A DNA stretch of 64,000 nucleotides from Microcaldota archaeon (GTDB lineage: Archaea > Micrarchaeota > Micrarchaeia > Norongarragalinales > SBBD01). Of the stretch, positions 44,373 to 51,091 are shown in pieces. The notes under the pieces were generated by a model. That model was given only the letters and a program-made list of their open reading frames with translations. It had not been told where the DNA came from and made no database searches. Each line of letters opens with the position of its first letter. Position 1 is the first letter of the stretch. The position numbers and the translations under genes are program-made. Location: NCBI GenBank assembly GCA_016212475.1, contig JACRGC010000014.1, positions 1 to 64,000 on the forward strand, read 5' to 3'.

Positions 44373-45182
44373 GTGGTTGGCAGGATAATTGGTTTTATTT
44401 CCGGAAAAGGAGGAGTTGGCAAAACTACTCTTACAATAAACCTTGGCGCTTCCTTAGCATCACATTTCAAAAAAAAAGTCGTAATCCTCGACTGCAATTT
44501 AACCACTTCCCACTTAGGCATAACCCTTGGCATCCACCACGCCCCAATCACGATAAACCACGTCCTTCGGGGCGAAGCCCTCCTTGAAGATGCAATTTAC
44601 GCCCACAATTCCGGCATGCACGTGATCCCAGCTTCCCTTCGCATGCAGGAAATGACCGGGGTTGATTTGATCAAAACAAAGCCAATTGCCAAGGTCCTTG
44701 CAAAAACATATGATTTTGTCCTTCTTGATTGCGGGCCCGGAGTTGGCCGGGAAGCGCTAGCCTCGCTTAATTCTTCCGAGGAAATACTATTCATTGCAAC
44801 GCCCACGCTTCCTTCGGTCATGGATGTTTTGCGCTACGTCGAATACCTCCAAAACAGCGACAAGAAAAAACTGGGCCTTGTCCTTAACATGATCCAGCGC
44901 GGAGAATCCCAAATGTCTTCATCCCAAGTCGAAAAAATCACCAACCTTCCTGTAATTTCAAAAATTCCGCGGGACAGCTTCATTCCCCAGGCGCAGGCAG
45001 CTGAAGTCCCTGCGGTTTTGGCATTTCCAGAATCTAAAGCAGTAAAGCAAATAATGAACCTTTCAAGGCATATAGCCGGACTTCCGGTTCAGCAGGAAAT
45101 AAAGGTTGGCCCGCTCGAAAGCATACGCGAAAAGGCAATATACTTCTTTGAGCGGATCAAGAATTTTCCCTCCCTTGATTGA
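44373..45182 (+). CDS. MinD/ParA-family ATPase
   Basis: The 269-residue protein has the deviant Walker A GKGGVGKTT (residues 11-19), VVILDCNLTTSHLG after it, and the Walker B FVLLDCGPGVG near 113. It is closest in layout to archaeal MinD-like ATPases used in positioning or partition. The start is GTG; GGGGTG lies about nine bases upstream. It diverges from the helicase gene and precedes a secreted protein by 44 bases. Confidence 0.92.
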   Translation: MVGRIIGFISGKGGVGKTTLTINLGASLASHFKKKVVILDCNLTTSHLGITLGIHHAPITINHVLRGEALLEDAIYAHNSGMHVIPASLRMQEMTGVDLIKTKPIAKVLAKTYDFVLLDCGPGVGREALASLNSSEEILFIATPTLPSVMDVLRYVEYLQNSDKKKLGLVLNMIQRGESQMSSSQVEKITNLPVISKIPRDSFIPQAQAAEVPAVLAFPESKAVKQIMNLSRHIAGLPVQQEIKVGPLESIREKAIYFFERIKNFPSLD

Positions 45183-45226
45183 GTGGGCGGGAAAAGCTAT
45201 TATTCTGCCTCTGCATTTACCCCCTC

Positions 45227-46249
45227 ATGATCAAATACGCAATTTTATTCTTACTATTCTCCTCCTTCCTCCAAGCCTACTCAATCGAAGACCAGTTGAA
45301 TTTCATGGTTCGGGAAGGCGAAAACAAAACCTCCGTAGAATTCGGCGCCCAAAACGGCCTTTACCACATGCTTTTCATCAACTGCATTCCGGCTGCAATT
45401 CTCGAACAGCGCGGGGATGAACTATTGGAGGTTTCCCCAAACCAAATTGAGGACTTGGTCGCAGAATATTTGCGGCAAGGCTATAGGGGCTGCAACAATG
45501 AATATTTGGATTTGAATTATTCTGCAATTGTGATAATTACCCAAATGCCTTCCCGCCTAATCGAAGCTCATGGGATTAGGCAATCTATGGATCGCGAAGA
45601 AACGCTCCAGCAGCTAAAAAATGAAAAAACCCAAATCGAAGAAACCCTCTTCAAATTCAACAAATTCGAGCTGGTTGCCCTAAACAACAAATTGAATGTA
45701 ATGGACGATAATTTGAGGAATTTACGGAAGGTAAAAACCGATGCCTCCATAACCTACCTCTCTTCCGAATTTGATAAATCCGCATTCGATGCAAAAACCA
45801 TCCTCAAAGATTACCAAAAAATCCTTCCATACTATTATCCGGCAGCCGCCGCAATTTCAAATGCGTCTCTTGCAATCGATCGCCAAAAACTAGCCTACGG
45901 TGAAAATGACGAGTGGCTAACCAATCAGGCAAGGGAACTTTTAGCGCTAAAATCCGATCTTTCCTCCCTTGAAAAAGACCTTGCAATTGGGGCGACCATC
46001 CAAGATTCGCAGTTTTCTTCCATTTATCTGCGCGCAATTGAAATCCGGCAAAACGCAACAAGGCGGCCAAAGCTGATCCCAACAATTGTAACCTACTTCT
46101 TGATTTTTGTGATTCTGCTCTCCTTTGCAGGCGCAATTTATGTAAAACTTAGGGGTTCGCATAAAGTTGTAAAAGAAGACATCCCAAAAATAAGAAAACT
46201 TCTTGACAAGCTAAGAAAAATAGAGCAAAAAGAAGAAGAATCCGCGTAA
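45227..46249 (+). CDS. hypothetical secreted protein with coiled coil and C-terminal anchor
   Basis: The 340-residue protein has an N-terminal signal peptide (MIKYAILFLLFSSFLQAYS), a globular part with two Cys, a helical coiled-coil region (about 130-270, KNEKTQIEETLFKFNKF and similar), a membrane helix (about 291-311) and a charged cytoplasmic tail (KIRKLLDKLRKIEQKEEE). Its topology suits a surface receptor or scaffold. Not recognised. Confidence 0.7.
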   Translation: MIKYAILFLLFSSFLQAYSIEDQLNFMVREGENKTSVEFGAQNGLYHMLFINCIPAAILEQRGDELLEVSPNQIEDLVAEYLRQGYRGCNNEYLDLNYSAIVIITQMPSRLIEAHGIRQSMDREETLQQLKNEKTQIEETLFKFNKFELVALNNKLNVMDDNLRNLRKVKTDASITYLSSEFDKSAFDAKTILKDYQKILPYYYPAAAAISNASLAIDRQKLAYGENDEWLTNQARELLALKSDLSSLEKDLAIGATIQDSQFSSIYLRAIEIRQNATRRPKLIPTIVTYFLIFVILLSFAGAIYVKLRGSHKVVKEDIPKIRKLLDKLRKIEQKEEESA

Positions 46250-46274
46250 ACAAACAAACGTGCAAATTCTTTAC

Positions 46275-46293
46275 TCTGCCAAATGGCAGATTT
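46275..46293. terminator. bidirectional hairpin between convergent genes
   Basis: TCTGCC (46275-46280) pairs with GGCAGA (46285-46290) across AAAT, followed by TTT. It sits between the convergent secreted-protein and histone genes. Confidence 0.45.
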
Positions 46294-46313
46294 CACTTCC
46301 TATCGTTTAGGGC

Positions 46314-46517
46314 CTAAGCCCTTCCTGCAAGCTTGACATCCTCTCCCGTTACGGTTTTCCTGCCCGCATGCTTAGCTAATGATGCCGCCTTTTGCCCAAG
46401 TGTGATTGCATACTCTTCCAAAATATCCGCAAGCGCTTCCGATGCATCCTCGGAAACCCGTTCAGCTCCGGCTTTCCTAATTAACCGCTCAACTGCTGCA
46501 AGTGGCAAATCCGACAT
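46314..46517 (-). CDS. archaeal histone
   Basis: The 67-residue protein is a minimal histone fold: MSDLPLAAVERLIRKAG (helix 1), long central helix SEDASEALADILEEYAITLGQKA (about 22-44), and KTVTGEDVKLA (strand and helix 3). It has no tails. The ATG is supported by GGGGTG upstream; the longer frame adds ten residues that do not fit. It wraps DNA as dimers and larger assemblies. Confidence 0.96.
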   Translation of the reverse strand: MSDLPLAAVERLIRKAGAERVSEDASEALADILEEYAITLGQKAASLAKHAGRKTVTGEDVKLAGRA

Positions 46518-46612
46518 GATTAACACCCCAATTTGAAAAATAAGCAATAATTAGGCTTCTTTAAAGTTTATAACTGTTGAGGTGTGTTGCTCCTCTGGCT
46601 TGCCGTTATCTT

Positions 46613-46702
46613 CTAAATTGGCGCCCTCAAAACAAGGGATGCAAGTATTGCAGCAAGAGCAATTAAGGCCAATCCGATAAGCACAAGTTTGAAGTTATCC
46701 AT
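46613..46702 (-). CDS. possible 29-residue membrane micropeptide
   Basis: The ATG lies one base after the stop of the upstream 274-residue gene and opens a 29-codon frame: MDNF, a 20-residue Leu/Ala/Ile helix, then LRAPI. A perfect single transmembrane segment of this kind close behind another gene suggests a real coupled micropeptide. The size makes chance hard to exclude. The upstream gene's AGGAAGG can serve as ribosome binding site. Confidence 0.45.
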   Translation of the reverse strand: MDNFKLVLIGLALIALAAILASLVLRAPI

Positions 46703-46703
46703 T

Positions 46704-47528
46704 TCAATCCTTCCTCATCCTTCCCTTCGGCTTTGGGATTTTCAGTTCCGGATAAATCCCTTCAAGCATTGCAGATGACAAATACGGGCTGTACCCAAAT
46801 TGCATCATTAATTTGTATAGCGCATATTTCGAAAGCCTCTCATCCTTCTGGGAAAAAAGCCCCTCCTTATTTGCCTCGACAAGCGCGGGAATCATTTTTC
46901 CAAACGATTTTCTCTCGGGGTATTTCGACAAAACAGCTTTCATTTTCGAAAAGAACTCCGCAGTTCCAAAGAACTTTTCGCGCTTCCCATCAATTGTTGC
47001 CATCGTGTGGACCATTGTCGAAAGCGTTTCCTTGTTTTCAGCAATTTCCAAATTTACCTTCCGAACAGCCAGCCAGCCCGAATAATTCGCAATGAACCTG
47101 AATTCCTTTTTTGGCGGCGTTCCTTGCGGCTTGATTTTGATTGGAAAGATCTTTTCAAACATCAGCGAAAAATAATACCCAACAGCAATATCCGTAACCG
47201 GCGCAAGTTTTTTTTCAATGATCCTTTGCGGGTCCCTATCGTCCCTGCAAAACGCCGCCATTGAAGTTTCCAATGCGCCCGGCTTGATTTGCGAAAGCAA
47301 CGAAAGCAAATCCGCAATTGTTTTGATTTTCTGCAAATCCTCCTTTGCAAACCCCTCAATCCCCTTCTTGTCAATTGGTGCAAAATCAAAAAGGTTCTTC
47401 CTAATGGCCTCAATCCCTTTTTCCATCAGATTGCAAACATTTTCGTTATTCAGCGCATTCCCTTCCAGTTTTTCAAATAGCTTGAACTCCTTGAAATCGC
47501 ATTGCAATTGCATGAACTCTTGCGGCAT
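46704..47528 (-). CDS. hypothetical protein in the exosome/L37Ae operon
   Basis: The 274-residue protein is mostly helical, with no membrane segment, and unrecognised. A beta segment around 140-165 (EFRFIANYSGWLAVRKVNLEIAE) is followed by helical repeats with KMKAVLSKYPERKSFGKMIP, and a basic end. It follows rpl37ae by 74 bases on the same strand, after rrp4-rrp41-rrp42, so an RNA or ribosome role is plausible by context only. Confidence 0.7.
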   Translation of the reverse strand: MPQEFMQLQCDFKEFKLFEKLEGNALNNENVCNLMEKGIEAIRKNLFDFAPIDKKGIEGFAKEDLQKIKTIADLLSLLSQIKPGALETSMAAFCRDDRDPQRIIEKKLAPVTDIAVGYYFSLMFEKIFPIKIKPQGTPPKKEFRFIANYSGWLAVRKVNLEIAENKETLSTMVHTMATIDGKREKFFGTAEFFSKMKAVLSKYPERKSFGKMIPALVEANKEGLFSQKDERLSKYALYKLMMQFGYSPYLSSAMLEGIYPELKIPKPKGRMRKD

Positions 47529-47602
47529 TGAAAATCATCCTTTTGGAAATTCGTAGTTTGCCCCCCTTGGCAATTCCTTATCCTATTCATCTTAAAATAT
47601 AG

Positions 47603-47836
47603 TTATTTTTTTGGCTTTAATGATTGCAATGTCTTCCTAGCTGAAATTCCAACAGAAGATGACAGCGCGTAAGCTCCGCCTGCAAGCTCGGTCCCACACG
47701 ACCCGCATTTCCAATGCGCGTATCCGGTCCTTGCAACATTTTTCTTTTGGCAAGTTGGGCAAACATAGCTTTGGCGCTGCTGCTTTAGAACATCATTTTC
47801 CCGCTTCCTGATTTTTACTCCATAGTGCGATCCCAT
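47603..47836 (-). CDS. rpl37ae: ribosomal protein L37Ae (eL43)
   Basis: The 77-residue protein is a zinc-ribbon large-subunit protein: VKIRKRENDVLKQQ, then Cys pairs CPTC (26-29) and CGSC (44-47), and a GGAYALSS segment. It starts six bases after the rrp42 stop, and the GGTGAGG ribosome binding site overlaps that stop. This is the conserved archaeal order rrp4-rrp41-rrp42-rpl37ae. Confidence 0.96.
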   Translation of the reverse strand: MGSHYGVKIRKRENDVLKQQRQSYVCPTCQKKNVARTGYAHWKCGSCGTELAGGAYALSSSVGISARKTLQSLKPKK

Positions 47837-47842
47837 TCATCC

Positions 47843-48619
47843 TCACCCGCCGATCAATTTCCTAAGCTCCCTGCCCTTTTCAAGGCTTGCATCCATGATG
47901 GCTGAAAATTCCTCCCTTGAAAATGCGCTCCTTCCCGACTTTTGGGCAGCGCACAGCAAATCCCCATCGCAAGTTGCAAAAGAGAGCCTCCCTTCCGAAG
48001 CAACTTCCTCTTCATCATTTGCATCAAGCACGATTTTACCATCGATTTTCTCAAAGCTGCAAACAACCGCGCTTCTTTCAAGATGCAATTTTCCTGAAAA
48101 TTCGCCCCTAATAAGCGCCTTTGCCTCGTACTTTGGGACCTTCGTGTCAAGCAAAGCGCCCATTGCAGCCAGGCCCGCCGTATCTATCAAATTCCCAGAA
48201 TGATCCATGATGTACAAATCAACATAAATCCCAAGCGCTTTTCCTTCCTCCAAAAACAGCTTTTTGGAATCAACGCAATCCGCCGACCTAATCCCGCGAT
48301 CAACTACCCTTGCAAGTTCAATGCTCCTCTCATCTGGCGGGCCTGCAAAAAATTCCGGATGCGCAAGTGGCAAAAATTCCGCATTCACCTGGAATACGCC
48401 TTCGGCTGGCCTATCCTTGTACGGCTCGACAACATCGAATTTTACTCCAGCTAGCACCTTTGTATCCCCAATCTGCGCAAGGCAGCTTCCTTCCGCATTT
48501 GGCAAAAGCCCCTTTTCAATCTTGATTGGCCTATATTCCAAAAGGCCCCTTCCATCCGATCGTTTGTTGTTTTTTAGCAATTCCTTTACAAATTCCTCCT
48601 TAACTTCGTCCATTATCAT
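47843..48619 (-). CDS. rrp42: exosome core subunit Rrp42 (RNase PH-like)
   Basis: The 258-residue RNase PH-fold protein is the non-catalytic partner of Rrp41 in the hexameric exosome ring. It shows NKRSDGRGLLEYRPIKIE at the N terminus, GSCLAQIGDTKVLAGVK, and ELARVVDRGIRSADCVD near 105, where Rrp41 has an active-site-type motif. Its ATG follows the rrp41 stop directly (TAAATG). A second ATG two codons later is possible. Confidence 0.95.
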   Translation of the reverse strand: MIMDEVKEEFVKELLKNNKRSDGRGLLEYRPIKIEKGLLPNAEGSCLAQIGDTKVLAGVKFDVVEPYKDRPAEGVFQVNAEFLPLAHPEFFAGPPDERSIELARVVDRGIRSADCVDSKKLFLEEGKALGIYVDLYIMDHSGNLIDTAGLAAMGALLDTKVPKYEAKALIRGEFSGKLHLERSAVVCSFEKIDGKIVLDANDEEEVASEGRLSFATCDGDLLCAAQKSGRSAFSREEFSAIMDASLEKGRELRKLIGG

Positions 48620-49345
48620 TTAAGCACCACTCTCTTCAAGAACATATTTGTTTTTCAAAGCCTCTATCTGAAGCTCCCTTACCGTTTTTGCAGTTTCAAA
48701 AGAATAATCCAATGCAGTTTCAACTTCCTTCTTGCTTAGCATCCCATCCAATTGGAACAGCAAAATTTCATTCGACCTAAGCGAAACAATCACTGGTATA
48801 TCCGACGTTCCGTAGTTATCTTCCGGTTTATCGACATCGACAACCAAAACCCCATCCACCTTTCCAACCGAGACCCCTTGCACCAAATCCCTCATTGGGA
48901 TTCCAGCATCCGCAAGGGCAACTGCCGCAGCCGTGATTCCAGCAATCCTTGTCCCTCCATCGGATTGCAAAACCTCGATGCTGATATCGATTTGCGTCTT
49001 TGGGAACTGGTTTGTCAAAATCGCATTTTCAAACACGTGCTTTGCAACTTTTCCAATTTCAATTGCGCGCCTATTTGGCCCGCTCCTTCCGTGCTCTTCA
49101 AGCGAAGAAAACGGCGCCATTGAATATTTGCAATTCACATTTGCCCTATTCGGGTTTGCCATGTGCTTTGGAAACGCCTCCCTTGGGCCGTAGACCGCTG
49201 CAAGTATTTTATTTTTCCCCCATTCAATCATTGCGCTGCCATCCGCCTTTTTCAAAACTCCAGCTGTAATTTTCAAGGGCCTAAGATCCATGACCCCTCT
49301 TCCATCGTTCCTTTTTCCATTCCTGATCAAAACCGGTTTTTCCAT
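48620..49345 (-). CDS. rrp41: exosome catalytic subunit Rrp41 (RNase PH-like)
   Basis: The 241-residue protein is the phosphorolytic 3'-5' exonuclease of the archaeal exosome. Features are RNDGRGVMDLRPLKI, GSAMIEWGKNKILAAVYGPRE, the RNA/phosphate-binding RSGPNRRAIEIGK (about 87-99), and VLQSDGGTRIAGITAAAVALADAGI with VVDVDKPED carrying catalytic Asp residues. Length is standard. It lies 15 bases after rrp4. Confidence 0.97.
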   Translation of the reverse strand: MEKPVLIRNGKRNDGRGVMDLRPLKITAGVLKKADGSAMIEWGKNKILAAVYGPREAFPKHMANPNRANVNCKYSMAPFSSLEEHGRSGPNRRAIEIGKVAKHVFENAILTNQFPKTQIDISIEVLQSDGGTRIAGITAAAVALADAGIPMRDLVQGVSVGKVDGVLVVDVDKPEDNYGTSDIPVIVSLRSNEILLFQLDGMLSKKEVETALDYSFETAKTVRELQIEALKNKYVLEESGA

Positions 49346-49360
49346 ATTGTTCCCTCTTAA

Positions 49361-49969
49361 TTATTCCTTAATTTTTTGAGCTTCACTTTCCAAAAACGCC
49401 TGCACCCGGTCAGTTAACCCGCCGGTGTGCGCTTCCCGCTGGATTTTCAAAATAGCTTCCATTGCAAGCGCAACATTCCCCTCCCTTATGTATATCCTTC
49501 CGTTCTTCCCAACAAAAAGCTTGGTATTCGCATATTTTTCAATCATCGAAACCATGCTCGAATTCCTTCCAATTACGCGGGGCACTTTTACGGACTCGAT
49601 TTCCATAAGCCTTCCGCCATATAGCTTCCTTGGCTCGATTAGCATCGGTTCGTTGACTTCGTCGACTTCTTGTATTAGGCAGGAAACAACATCCCCTATT
49701 TTGAAGCTCTCCCTAGATTCCCTAGTTGAAAGCTGGCCGGCATACGGGGAATTCAAATCAATGGTATATCCGCTAAATCTTTGGTCGGAAACAATTCCAA
49801 CAACGTAATCATCAATTATTGGCAAATACTTGCCCTTCAAAGGCACCGCCCTATCCTCGCTTTTAACGCAAATAACGCTTGCAATTGTCTTGTTCCCAAG
49901 CACATATCCTCCATCGATCCTTCTTGGATCCTCAAAAAGCACATCCCCTGGAACGCTAATTTCTGCCAT
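49361..49969 (-). CDS. rrp4: exosome RNA-binding cap subunit Rrp4
   Basis: The 202-residue protein has an N-terminal strand domain (VPGDVLFEDPRRIDGGYV), an S1 domain (DYVVGIVSDQRFSGYTIDLNSPYAGQL, about 50-77) and a KH domain (VPRVIGRNSSMVSMIEKYANTK with the GR-S loop, then GKNGRIYI). It forms the RNA entry cap on the Rrp41/Rrp42 ring. It is first in the operon. GAGGAGAAACAAATT precedes the ATG. Confidence 0.96.
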   Translation of the reverse strand: MAEISVPGDVLFEDPRRIDGGYVLGNKTIASVICVKSEDRAVPLKGKYLPIIDDYVVGIVSDQRFSGYTIDLNSPYAGQLSTRESRESFKIGDVVSCLIQEVDEVNEPMLIEPRKLYGGRLMEIESVKVPRVIGRNSSMVSMIEKYANTKLFVGKNGRIYIREGNVALAMEAILKIQREAHTGGLTDRVQAFLESEAQKIKE

Positions 49970-50285
49970 AATTTGTTTCTCCTCATAGTGTAAATGGGCA
50001 AGTTTATTTGTAGGAATTACCTAGCTTAAAACAAACACATATTCTATATTCTTGCTTTCCAAAAGATACGGAAAACCAAGACTTCACTTTGTTTTATCTT
50101 TCCTCATTAATTTTGCCTATTAATTTAATAAACCTATCCAAAAATGCCTGTCCGCCATCCTTATGGGCAAGTTGCAAAAATTGGCGGTTTCCCAAAAATC
50201 CCGCCCGCATTCCGCAAATATCCCAAAAACGCTTCAAGTAAAGTTTAAAAACACCTTGAACTTAACAAATACGGTGGTTTACAGT
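49970..50285. other. 316-bp divergent intergenic region
   Basis: It separates rrp4 (minus) from the small membrane gene (plus). It is AT-rich with a TATA-like TTTAAAAAC at about 50246-50254 for the plus gene. A 5-bp GGCGG/CCGCC stem lies at about 50183-50205. I see no tRNA or convincing small RNA. Confidence 0.5.
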
Positions 50286-50564
50286 ATGCCAAAAATTAAT
50301 ATAATCGGTGTGCCTTTGGATGAAGAAGTGGTTTTCATAATTTCCCTCCTGATATTCCTGATTTTAACCGGCATGTACTTCAACTTCCTATCGGAAGATT
50401 CGGGCTCGGCCTACACGCTTAGCTATTCCTTGCAATACACCTCCGGAATAGGCGCATTTCTATCCGCCCTATCCATCTATGTGTTCTACAAGCTCCACAT
50501 AATTGAGGAAAAACTCGGCCTTATTCCAACGCCATCTGGAGCATCTTCAAAGAGAAGGAGGTAA
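50286..50564 (+). CDS. small two-helix membrane protein
   Basis: The 92-residue protein has hydrophobic helices at about 15-33 and 50-69 and a basic C-terminal end (GASSKRRR). The ATG is chosen by GGTGG nine bases upstream; the frame stays open 41 codons further but lacks protein-like character there. Not recognised. Confidence 0.65.
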   Translation: MPKINIIGVPLDEEVVFIISLLIFLILTGMYFNFLSEDSGSAYTLSYSLQYTSGIGAFLSALSIYVFYKLHIIEEKLGLIPTPSGASSKRRR

Positions 50565-50726
50565 TTCCCCTCTTTTCTTTATTTATTTTTCCTAATTCTT
50601 TTTGTTTTTCAAGCTTATTTTTTCAATACTCCCAAAGCCTATCCGAGTCCCTAAGCAATTCATGGGTTTCCCAATCTTTGCCCAAATTAAGCAAATTTTA
50701 CCCGGTTCCATCCAAAGATAAATCAA

Positions 50727-50733
50727 TTATAAA
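50727..50733 (+). promoter_or_regulatory. TATA box of tRNA-Pro
   Basis: TTATAAA lies 25-31 bases before the tRNA 5' end at 50758. Confidence 0.65.
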
Positions 50734-50757
50734 CTTGCTTATCCTAATCCTTCTTTT

Positions 50758-50974
50758 GGGGGCGTGGGCCAACCTGGTAAACTTTTCTTTTCTTGTAAGA
50801 AAAGAAAACCTTTGAAAAGAAAAGAACTAGAATGCTGACAGCTTTGGGAGCTGTTGATCTGAGAAGCCTCTTTTTCTTTCCCGAAAGAAACAGACCCTTG
50901 GGAGAAAAAGAAAGGGAATTTGATTTGCGAATCAACCCTCCCCGTGCTCAGAACTTCAAATCTCAGCGCCCCCA
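50758..50974 (+). tRNA. tRNA-Pro (anticodon UGG) with two introns (21/22 and 53/54)
   Basis: The acceptor GGGGGCG/CGCCCCC (50758-50764 with 50967-50973) is perfect, A73 is 50974 and no CCA is encoded. The anticodon stem ACAGC/GCTGT (50838-50854) presents TGG followed by G37. Exons are 50758-50779, 50833-50863 and 50955-50974, joining to 73 nt with T-arm CTGAG-TTCAAAT-CTCAG. Intron 1 (50780-50832, 53 nt) has central helix 50774-50777 with 50827-50830. Intron 2 (50864-50954, 91 nt) has a canonical bulge-helix-bulge: outer helix 50854-50857 with 50956-50959, bulge 50953-50955, central helix 50858-50861 with 50949-50952, bulge 50862-50864, inner helix 50865-50867 with 50946-50948. Confidence 0.95.
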
Positions 50975-51091
50975 TTCTTATTTATCCAAAACATCGAGAT
51001 TGCCGTACATCGTTATTTGGCATATTTTTCCCGTTAGCCTCTTTGCCACACAGTTATAATCGTTGTTTATCAAAACTTCTGGTAGATACTT

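Noticed and set aside
50739-50975. 78-codon minus-strand open frame at the tRNA-Pro locus
   Set aside because: It coincides with the tRNA and its introns on the other strand, and its composition follows the intron repeats.
50565-51091. 7S SRP RNA gene next to SRP54
   Set aside because: The conserved helix 8 tetraloop sequences are absent on both strands. The structured part is fully explained by the two-intron tRNA-Pro.
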